From contig JAPJRE010000094.1 of assembly GCA_030824725.1 (NCBI GenBank), positions 1-12,044 on the forward strand: DNA of 12,044 nt, in the 5' to 3' direction. Below the pieces are notes generated by a model. It saw nothing but the letters and a program-made list of their open reading frames with translations, did not search any database and was not told the origin of the DNA. This document shows, one piece after another, positions 7,481 through 12,044 of the stretch (position 1 is the stretch's first letter; each line of letters starts with the position of its first letter). This DNA comes from Sphingomonas sp. GTDB taxonomy: Bacteria; Pseudomonadota; Alphaproteobacteria; Sphingomonadales; Sphingomonadaceae. A program made the position numbers and the translations under genes.

Positions 7481-7506
7481 AACGTCGCAGTGCGCACAGG
7501 CGTTCC
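7481..7506 (-). promoter_or_regulatory. EcfG-type general stress promoter of the ThDP operon
   Basis: Read on the minus strand, GGAAC (7506-7502) is followed after 17 bases by CGTT (7484-7481), then CTTC. GGAAC-N16/17-CGTT is the established consensus for EcfG, the general stress sigma factor of Alphaproteobacteria. The predicted start of transcription gives a leader of about 65 bases before the ATG at 7409. Motif and spacing are seen; use of the promoter is inferred. Confidence 0.7.
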
Positions 7507-7633
7507 CGCCGGTCGGCGGCTTCGCCCCCATCGGTGCGCGCTAGGGCCGGCCCGACGGCGAGCTCGCTTCTTCGGTCGTTGAGGCATGTCGGTGTCGCTC
7601 ACTGCCCAACCGCGCCAGGTCATCGGTTTGCGA

Positions 7634-7651
7634 CTGTCCAAACGCGGACAG
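7634..7651 (-). terminator. Weak hairpin after the recombinase gene
   Basis: CTGTCC (7634-7639) and GGACAG (7646-7651) form a perfect 6-bp stem with a 6-base loop, 10 bases past the recombinase stop on its strand. There is no T-tract after it, so intrinsic termination is doubtful. Confidence 0.3.
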
Positions 7652-7661
7652 CTAAAACCTG

Positions 7662-8801
7662 TCATTCACCGCCGAAACGCTTCGCGAGACGCGCACTCGC
7701 TCCGCTCTTGGCCGCCAGCTTCGCGCCATAGCGCATGACCGTCTTGGGATCGCGCCAGCGATAGGCCTGCATGATGGCGGGCAGGCTCTCTCCTGCCGCA
7801 AAATTGTCTTGCGCCACGCCAACCCGGATCGAATGGCTCGACACGGCCGCGACCCAGCGCTCGAGCTCGGCCTCGCTCATCGCCCCCAGCAGTTTCTTGT
7901 CGAATGCCTGGCGGATCAACCGCTTGTAGATGAGCGTGATCGTGCCGGGGTTGAGCGCCTCCTCTCCCACACCGCGGATCGAGCCATCGAACCAGGTTTC
8001 GACGCGCCGGAACAGGGCCCCGCGCGCAATCCCGGCCTTGTCGCACCATTCAGCGATCGCGCGCATGGTCGCGGGCGAGAGATAGGCGAGAGCCCCCTGC
8101 CCTTCCTGATCGGTCTTGCTGCGGCCGATCTCGACCACCCCTGCCCCGTCGACGTCGGGCCCGTCGATATGCTCGATACGCATCGCCGCGAGTTCGGAGC
8201 GCCGGCAGCCGGTATCATAGTTGACCTGCAGTAGCGCGCGATCGCGCGCGCCCAGGAGATCGCGGCGCGTGGCCTTGAGGAGGACCGCGAGGCTCACGCC
8301 GCTCGCCGGCGCGTCGAGATCGCTGACATCGCCCTTGTAGCGGATACCCCGCGCCTGCGTCTGGCGGGTGCCGAGAAGCTTGCGCGCCGCCTTGTGCTCG
8401 AGCTGCACGAGCGGGGCTGCGGTCGGATCGTCCAGCCCCGCCATGCGATAGGCCCAGCCGATATTGACGAGATAGCGCGCGATCGTCGCGGCCGCCCTCT
8501 GCGGCGTCGCCCGCGTCGCCTCATCATGATCCTGACCCGACAGCGCGCGGACATAGGCCGCGACGGTCTCGGCGGTCGCCTCCCCTGCCCGCACTCGGGT
8601 GCGCCGGCACCAAGCATCCCAGAGCTTCATGTCGGAAAGGAACGCGCGGATCGTGTTCGGCGACCAGGCCCGCGCCGCGGCCGCGATGACCTGCGGATCG
8701 ACCGCCGCCTTGTCGATAGCCAGCGCGCGGACCTCGCCCACGACGTCGTCGGCGCCGGCGGGCGGCGTGCTTTGCCTGCGGGTGAGGGCCGTTTTCGCCA
8801 T
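7662..8801 (-). CDS. Tyrosine recombinase / site-specific integrase
   Basis: Cuts and rejoins DNA at specific sites through a covalent 3'-phosphotyrosine. Seen, numbered from the ATG at 8801 (379 aa): an N-terminal SAM-like core-binding domain (about 35-125, with SPNTIRAFLSDMKLWDAWC) and a C-terminal catalytic domain with Arg in TGCRRSEL (R200), the strand lysine in GRSKTD (K229), HSIR (H323/R326), Trp in place of the second His (W349, as in Cre) and the nucleophile in MRYG (Y358). All catalytic positions are intact. ATGs at 8831 and 8864 could extend it, but they fall in or next to the palindrome at 8841-8867 and none has a good ribosome site, so the start is uncertain. No excisionase or phage genes are near. 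Divergence from a DUF1612/HTH gene in a plasmid context suggests multimer resolution or cassette exchange more than prophage integration; this is inferred. Confidence 0.92.
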   Translation of the reverse strand: MAKTALTRRQSTPPAGADDVVGEVRALAIDKAAVDPQVIAAAARAWSPNTIRAFLSDMKLWDAWCRRTRVRAGEATAETVAAYVRALSGQDHDEATRATPQRAAATIARYLVNIGWAYRMAGLDDPTAAPLVQLEHKAARKLLGTRQTQARGIRYKGDVSDLDAPASGVSLAVLLKATRRDLLGARDRALLQVNYDTGCRRSELAAMRIEHIDGPDVDGAGVVEIGRSKTDQEGQGALAYLSPATMRAIAEWCDKAGIARGALFRRVETWFDGSIRGVGEEALNPGTITLIYKRLIRQAFDKKLLGAMSEAELERWVAAVSSHSIRVGVAQDNFAAGESLPAIMQAYRWRDPKTVMRYGAKLAAKSGASARLAKRFGGE

Positions 8802-8840
8802 GACGGCGAGACATAGCCCGGTCCTTCTCATAATAATAGG

Positions 8841-8867
8841 GTCGTGATAATCTCCCATTATCACGAC
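8841..8867. promoter_or_regulatory. Perfect 11-5-11 palindrome, dif-like site or operator
   Basis: GTCGTGATAAT (8841-8851) and ATTATCACGAC (8857-8867) are perfect complements around CTCCC. It lies between the divergent recombinase and DUF1612/HTH-like genes. Arm length and spacer are close to those of dif (11-6-11), and the inner ATAA...TTAT edges also recall dif. GATAAT on both strands could equally be -10 elements, which would make this an operator over divergent promoters. Structure is seen; function is inferred. Confidence 0.6.
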
Positions 8868-8884
8868 TACGCATACGAGCCAAT

Positions 8885-9940
8885 TTGACTGAGAGCAGCT
8901 CTGGGTTAAAAGACGGCGTGGACGCGCCTCTCTCGAACAGCCGCTACGGCCCCGCCTACAGCGCGAAGATGGTCTCCGCGATCGCCTCCTGCACGGCCGC
9001 CATTACGCGTCTCGATGCCCGGTTTTGCGTTAGTTCGGTGGCATCGGCCTGGGCACGCCGCGCCGCCTGGAGTGGCTACACCCGGGCCCTGCAACTGCAA
9101 TCGGCCGAGATCGACGAAATTGACGTATTTTCCTGGGGCTGCGGGCTGCAAATCCCCGGCCGGCCGCTGCGGTCGACCAACCTCGACCTGTTCGATCGCT
9201 TTCCCGCCTGGGAAGCGGCGCTGCGCGATCCCGACCCCCTCGCCTGGCGCGACGCGCTCCCGACCGCGATCGGCGAGATCGAGATAGCCGCGGACCATTC
9301 GCCGCTGATCCGCGCGCTCGATCGGGTCCGCCAGCATGCGCGTCTCGACAGCACCGCCCTGCCCTGGCTCTCGCTGCCCTTCGCTCTGCGCGACAAGGGG
9401 ATGGTGACCACTCCCCTGCCCTGCCTCGTGGGCGGCGTGAAGGCGTTTAGGCTGAAGCGAACTGTCGGAGACGAGGACTGGTATGCGGCCATGCGCAGCC
9501 TTGAGGCAAGCGCCACCGCAAACCTCGCACGGTTGCACGAGCTGGAAAAGCTCCATCGCGCGGCCCAGCATGCGATCGTCGCGGAATATCGACCTGGCCA
9601 CCTCCCGGGGCTCGCGGCCCTCCTCCATCACCGGCCACTGCTCTCGCCTCAGTCGCTGGCGGAGCTGCTCAGCATGAGCGTTGCCGGCGCGAGCAAACTG
9701 CTGGGCCGTGCCGTCGACTGCGGCTTGCTCGTGGAGATCACCCAGCGGCGGACCTGGCGCGTGTTCCTGAGCACGGACCTTGCCATCGAGTTTGGCTTTG
9801 CAGCGCCCAAGCGTGGACGGCCGCGCAACGTGGTCCCTCCCCCGCCAGCGAGCCGCGAGCTGTCGGAGGTCTTCGATGCCTTCGATCGCGAGATGGAGAA
9901 CATCGACAAGCTTCTCCAGCATCGCGCCGAGAGTTTGTGA
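8885..9940 (+). CDS. DUF1612/HTH-like plasmid protein (RHE_PE00001 type)
   Basis: A 351-aa putative DNA-binding protein of unknown function, resembling the DUF1612 plus helix-turn-helix family found on rhizobial and sphingomonad plasmids. Seen: an alpha-helical N-terminal part with the family-like stretch TRLDARF (41-47); a middle region (100-245) with paired D/W/R-rich helices; a winged-helix-like segment (about 253-293) from SPQSLAELLSMSVAGASKLLGRA into LLVEITQRRTWRVF; then an AT-hook-like PKRGRPRN (308-315) and an acidic C-terminal helix. No catalytic motif is seen. The start is a TTG with no clear ribosome site; an ATG at 8969 would remove 28 residues. It reads away from the recombinase, across the 11-5-11 palindrome, and ends before the non-coding origin region. 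A regulatory or site-accessory role is plausible but unproven. A long antisense frame overlaps it and looks like a GC-bias shadow. Confidence 0.72.
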   Translation: MTESSSGLKDGVDAPLSNSRYGPAYSAKMVSAIASCTAAITRLDARFCVSSVASAWARRAAWSGYTRALQLQSAEIDEIDVFSWGCGLQIPGRPLRSTNLDLFDRFPAWEAALRDPDPLAWRDALPTAIGEIEIAADHSPLIRALDRVRQHARLDSTALPWLSLPFALRDKGMVTTPLPCLVGGVKAFRLKRTVGDEDWYAAMRSLEASATANLARLHELEKLHRAAQHAIVAEYRPGHLPGLAALLHHRPLLSPQSLAELLSMSVAGASKLLGRAVDCGLLVEITQRRTWRVFLSTDLAIEFGFAAPKRGRPRNVVPPPPASRELSEVFDAFDREMENIDKLLQHRAESL

Positions 9941-10655
9941 ACGACAGTCCGCAGGAGGATCTTTCGCTTGCCGCCCGGTCTGATGAACCGGTCTATCAAC
10001 CGGAGCATCCTTCTGTCGAACGATTGGAATGTCGTCGGCTGGCTGGGGCCTCTCTACCGAGGTGCGCCGGCAAACCTTTCACCAAAGGGGTAGCTGCCTC
10101 CCCTCCCCTGTTCGCAATTCATAGCGCTGGATGCAGCAAGAACTGATTTGCCGGCGAGCGCGGTCTCGTTCCCCTTGTCCCAGTGGTGAAACACGAGCTC
10201 TGCAGTCGGCGGCTATCGTCTATCGATAGTTGAAGGCGGTAGCTGCAATGTCCAGTCCACGGGTTCTCTGACCCACAACGGCATGCTTCTCGTGATCAGG
10301 CTTGGCAGGAAGGCCCCACAGCGGCCTTCTGGGCGCTTTGCTTGCCGTGGGGATAGCCGAGAGCGGAAACACGCTGTGCGGGCTGCTGGCGGCGCTCAGT
10401 GCAGGTCGGACTTCGTTCGGGTCTTGGAAAATGGCTCCTGTCACGGTGCCCTCGGCGACCTGAGCGTAGTGAGGTGCTCCGCGATGGCTGGCTTGCAAGG
10501 AGTCTAGGCGCCGCGATAATCGACGTCGATCTGCGGTCGGGTGTGTGAGGCGACGCACGCGACGGAGCTTTTTGGGTGGACGACGTGCTTAGTGCGCGGC
10601 GATCGTCCCTTCCCCTTCTTCCCAATCAATTCTTCAAAAGAAGGGAGCGCCGCAG
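9941..10655. other. Stretch without a credible gene, left of the origin
   Basis: Several open frames of 65-112 codons occur on both strands, but none has a ribosome site, a recognised motif or a composition that favours one frame. Small structures seen: tandem CCGGTCT repeats (9975, 9988), the 10-bp palindrome CTATCGATAG (10220-10229) preceded by another CTATCG (10213), and an 8-bp hairpin CCCTTCTT/AAGAAGGG (10613-10620 and 10638-10645). It may hold decayed genes or an RNA; nothing definite is supported. Confidence 0.5.
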
Positions 10656-10704
10656 GCGTGTTAATCTCTTTAGAGAATAGGATAAAAAGTTAAGCTGTGG
10701 ATGG
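10656..10704. other. AT-rich stretch with weak DnaA-box-like site (origin opening region)
   Basis: About 35 bases of A/T-rich sequence (around TTAATCTCTTTAGAGAATAG and GATAAAAAGTTAAG) stand out in a GC-rich setting. They are followed by TGTGGATGG (10696-10704), which matches 7 of 9 bases of the inverted DnaA box consensus. Its position just left of the iterons fits a DNA unwinding element. The role is inferred. Confidence 0.5.
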
Positions 10705-10712
10705 ATCTTTCG

Positions 10713-10737
10713 CGACTCGCCGATTCAGCGCGAGTCG
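10713..10737. repeat. 8-bp inverted repeat next to the iterons
   Basis: CGACTCGC (10713-10720) and GCGAGTCG (10730-10737) are perfect complements around 9 bases. It lies between the AT-rich stretch and the first iteron. TTCAGCGC is also repeated at 10724 and 10742. Confidence 0.4.
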
Positions 10738-10749
10738 GGAGTTCAGCGC

Positions 10750-10854
10750 CGTTCCCATTATACCGTTTGGCCGTTCCTGAAATACCCTGCGGGGCGTTCC
10801 CATTGAACCGTGATTCGGTTCCTCATGTACCGTGCCCCGTTCCTGAAATACCGT
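10750..10854 (+). repeat. Iteron array: five direct 17-bp repeats, candidate oriV
   Basis: Five related 17-mers start at 10750, 10772, 10795, 10817 and 10838, a spacing of 22, 23, 22 and 21 bp, or about two helical turns. Each reads CGTTCC then six variable bases then ACCGT (for example CGTTCCTGAAATACCGT at 10838; copy 2 ends ACCCT and copy 4 begins GGTTCC). The phasing is that of iterons bound by plasmid Rep proteins at theta-replication origins. The neighbouring AT-rich stretch and the inverted extra copies to the right support an origin. No rep gene is in the window. Confidence 0.8.
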
Positions 10855-10887
10855 GGGCACGGCGCGGGCCACAGGACGTCTCCAAGG

Positions 10888-10907
10888 GAGTAAAACGCGT
10901 TTTACTC
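10888..10907. promoter_or_regulatory. 20-bp perfect palindrome beside the iterons
   Basis: GAGTAAAACGCGTTTTACTC is a perfect 20-bp palindrome with no spacer, 33 bp right of the last direct iteron. Such a site is typical of a dimeric DNA-binding protein. Which protein (Rep, a Par protein or a repressor) cannot be told here. Confidence 0.6.
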
Positions 10908-11058
10908 GTCCGCAAAGTGGCTGTTTTCCGTGCCTTTCAGGCATGTTACACCCGGCAGCGCTCGTTGTCGAACTATAGGCGTCAGGCGAGGCCGCCCTGT
11001 GTTCGGAGGAGTCGAGCGGCATTTCCGCGGTCCTCCCGAGTCCTTGGGCGAATCATTG

Positions 11059-11303
11059 ACGGTCTTTTAGGAACGGGACCCTGCGGAACTGACCTAAAAC
11101 GGCGATGATCTCGACGTTTTGTTGCCTTGAGCGCATCCCGCTCGGCTGCCTGGACCGCGAAGTTTCGAGGTTTCTCGGGAGCCGGCCAGTGATCTCGACG
11201 GTACATTGAGAACGGGGCTTGGCCAGGCGATGGGCGCCGATTGTGGATGTCTAGCGCTCCCGGAGGCGTTTGCAGTCGAAGCATTCACGGTATTTCAGGA
11301 ACG
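11059..11303 (-). repeat. Three inverted iterons, possible control (inc) sites
   Basis: On the minus strand the 17-bp iteron recurs at 11059-11075 (CGTTCCTAAAAGACCGT), 11198-11214 (CGTTCTCAATGTACCGT) and 11287-11303 (CGTTCCTGAAATACCGT). The last is identical to the fifth direct iteron. They are widely spaced and point toward the array. In known iteron plasmids such extra copies handle copy control or rep autoregulation; that is inferred here. No gene is supported between them; the open frames crossing this stretch lack ribosome sites and motifs. Confidence 0.75.
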
Positions 11304-11443
11304 GCATCGAAGCAGCGAGGATGACTCCCCCTCCCCTCCCCAGCCTCTTTGGAGCGTCGACAGTTTGACCTTTAGAGTCCTCTAGCAAGGAGGAACCCCT
11401 CCGACTTCAGTCGGATACTGGCTTCAGCCACAGACTCGCGTGC

Positions 11444-11516
11444 TAGCCTGTAACCTCGGGAAAAGCGGAAGCCGCCGAAGGCGTGAAGCTTCCGCTTTTC
11501 CCGAGGTTACAGGCTA
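11444..11516 (+). promoter_or_regulatory. 29-bp perfect hairpin occluding the tnpA start
   Basis: The arms 11444-11472 and 11488-11516 are perfect complements (29 bp) around 15 bases. The loop itself can fold further (CGCC-gaa-GGCG, 11473-11483). The right arm contains GAGG (11503-11506) and ends on the A of the tnpA ATG. In IS200 similar structures stop read-through transcription and hide the ribosome site, keeping transposition low; the same role is inferred. Confidence 0.75.
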
Positions 11517-11935
11517 TGGCGTATCGGTCCGGTTGTCACACCACATTCCATCATCGCTACCATCTCGTTTGGGCGCCGAAGTATCGGTACAAGGTGCTGA
11601 TCGGCGATGTTCGGCTACGGGTGCGCGAGATCATCCGTCAGGTCTGTGCCGAGATGGGCGTGAAGATCATCAACGGCGCGCTGTCGAAGGACCACGTACA
11701 CATGTTCGTCGAAATCCCGCCGCACGTCTCGGTCAGCGACTTCGTGCGCCGGGCCAAGGGGCGCTCATCCCGCAAGATCCAACAGGAATTCGAGCACATC
11801 CGCAAACGATATTGGGGCCAACGCTTCTGGCAGCGCGGCTACTTCTCGACCACATCCGGCAACATCACCGATGACATCATCATGCGTTACCTCGACCGAC
11901 ATACCCACAAGGACGGCTTCAGCCCCACCGCTTGA
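11516..11935 (+). CDS. tnpA: IS200/IS605-family Y1 transposase TnpA
   Basis: A 139-aa HUH-type single-strand transposase, normal length for the family. Seen: an N-terminal YRSGCHTTFHHRYHLVWAPK leading strand; the metal-binding HUH pair in HVHMFVE (about residues 61-67); the RAKGRSS helix; the RYWGQRFWQRGYFSTTSG block; and the nucleophile Tyr in IIMRYLDRH near the C-terminus. All catalytic residues look intact, so the element may be active. I chose the ATG at 11516 because it matches usual family starts (MAYR...) and has GAGG 9 bases upstream; a GTG at 11483 would lie inside the hairpin. Translation is probably limited by that hairpin. No tnpB partner follows, as in IS200 itself. Confidence 0.94.
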   Translation: MAYRSGCHTTFHHRYHLVWAPKYRYKVLIGDVRLRVREIIRQVCAEMGVKIINGALSKDHVHMFVEIPPHVSVSDFVRRAKGRSSRKIQQEFEHIRKRYWGQRFWQRGYFSTTSGNITDDIIMRYLDRHTHKDGFSPTA

Positions 11936-11968
11936 TCCTACCGGCGTCAGCCGGTCAGTGATTCAGCT

Positions 11969-11989
11969 ATCAGATCCGGGCAATCTGAT
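11969..11989. repeat. 7-bp inverted repeat between the two IS ends
   Basis: ATCAGAT (11969-11975) and ATCTGAT (11983-11989) are perfect complements around CCGGGCA. It lies between the IS200-like right end and the start of the IS21-like repeats, so it belongs to one of the element ends or to the target. Confidence 0.35.
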
Positions 11990-12044
11990 TGTGGATCGGC
12001 GTGGAAAAAGGACCCCGGTAGCGGGGTGATCGGCGTCGAAAAGG
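11990..12044. mobile_element. Terminal repeats of a probable IS21-family element, cut by the window edge
   Basis: GATCGGCGTGGAAAAAGG (11994-12011) and GATCGGCGTCGAAAAGG (12028-12044) are tandem copies 34 bp apart. Between them is a hairpin ACCCCG-gtag-CGGGGT (12012-12027). Multiple repeats at the ends, starting with TG, are characteristic of IS21-family elements, whose istA/istB genes would lie beyond the right edge. The start near 11990 is a guess. Confidence 0.6.

Larger units (their letters stand above)
11385..11960 (+). mobile_element. IS200/IS605-type insertion sequence with tnpA only
   Basis: Approximate bounds. The left-end region holds overlapping short hairpins: GGAGG/CCTCC (11389-11393 and 11398-11402) and TCCGAC-TTCA-GTCGGA (11400-11415). 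The right-end region holds ACCGGC-GTCA-GCCGGT (11940-11955). One Y1 transposase gene lies between and there is no tnpB. Subterminal imperfect hairpins without terminal inverted repeats are the hallmark of this family, which moves as single-stranded DNA. Exact cleavage sites could not be set. Confidence 0.75.

Noticed and set aside
6450..7544. Plus-strand frames of 161 and 187 codons across the ThDP gene
   Set aside because: Antisense to strongly conserved ThDP motifs; shadow frames.
7544..7553. GGGCCGGCCC palindrome upstream of the stress promoter
   Set aside because: Ten GC-only bases in a GC-rich genome are expected by chance, and no partner element is seen.
7662..8801. Prophage integrase
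   Set aside because: No phage structural, lysis or excisionase genes and no tRNA attachment site are near; the plasmid context fits better.
8906..9922. 338-codon open frame on the minus strand opposite the DUF1612-like gene
   Set aside because: No domain or ribosome site. Its product is rich in Arg/Gly/Gln, like other antisense shadows here, while the plus strand has an HTH segment and an AT-hook-like motif.
10690..11108. Overlapping frames of 110 and 135 codons across the origin
   Set aside because: They run through the iterons on both strands and have no ribosome site or motif.
10750..11303. CRISPR array
   Set aside because: The repeats are only 17 bp, degenerate and phased at 21-23 bp with 4-6 bp gaps, with no spacers and no cas genes; iterons fit better.
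11440..11874. 144-codon frame overlapping tnpA
   Set aside because: Out of frame with the transposase; contains the leader hairpin and an Arg/Pro-rich shadow.

Overview
The window looks like part of a plasmid (or plasmid-derived island) from an alphaproteobacterium, most likely a sphingomonad (Sphingomonas, Sphingobium, Novosphingobium or a relative). The reasons are high GC with strong GC bias at third positions, a strawberry-notch helicase/methylase next to a Toprim/zinc-finger primase-like gene, a small ParA with a ribbon-helix-helix partner, a DUF1612/HTH-type plasmid protein, an EcfG-type stress promoter, and dense IS content. No tRNA, rRNA or CRISPR array was seen. The genus is inferred from gene types, not from a search.

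Layout. (1) Positions 14-3113, minus strand: a strawberry-notch-like methyltransferase/helicase that stops early at a perfect 11-bp inverted repeat, preceded by a zinc-finger/Toprim protein. (2) Positions 3170-4323: a par module. A parA gene (type Ib size) is followed by a translationally coupled RHH gene, and both sides carry clusters of GCTAGC-centred repeats that look like a two-part centromere/operator. This block and the next gene have visibly lower GC than their neighbours. (3) Positions 4422-5339, plus strand: an exported lytic transglycosylase of the kind found with conjugation systems. (4) Positions 5306-7506, minus strand: an accessory metabolic operon, a PoxB-like thiamine-diphosphate enzyme plus a two-TM small membrane protein, behind a GGAAC-N17-CGTT promoter typical of the alphaproteobacterial general stress sigma factor EcfG. 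(5) Positions 7662-9940: a tyrosine recombinase and a DUF1612/HTH-like protein transcribed divergently, with a perfect 11-5-11 palindrome between them that could be a dif-like recombination site or an operator.

(6) Positions 9941-11380 hold no credible gene. The right half has the form of a replication origin: an AT-rich stretch, a weak DnaA-box-like site, five 17-bp iterons at 21-23 bp spacing, a 20-bp perfect palindrome, and three more iterons in inverted orientation. No replication initiator gene is in the window; it may lie beyond the right edge. (7) Positions 11385-11960 are a one-gene IS200/IS605-type element with a 29-bp perfect hairpin ending at the tnpA start codon. The window closes in the terminal repeats of what looks like an IS21-family element.

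Taken together this is plasmid backbone (partition, primase/helicase, probable conjugation hydrolase, candidate resolution system, iteron origin) with a stress-controlled metabolic cassette inserted and mobile elements at the edges. The strongest candidates for undescribed biology are the iteron origin lacking an adjacent rep gene, the recombinase/palindrome pair, the two-sided GCTAGC centromere, and the EcfG-controlled ThDP operon.
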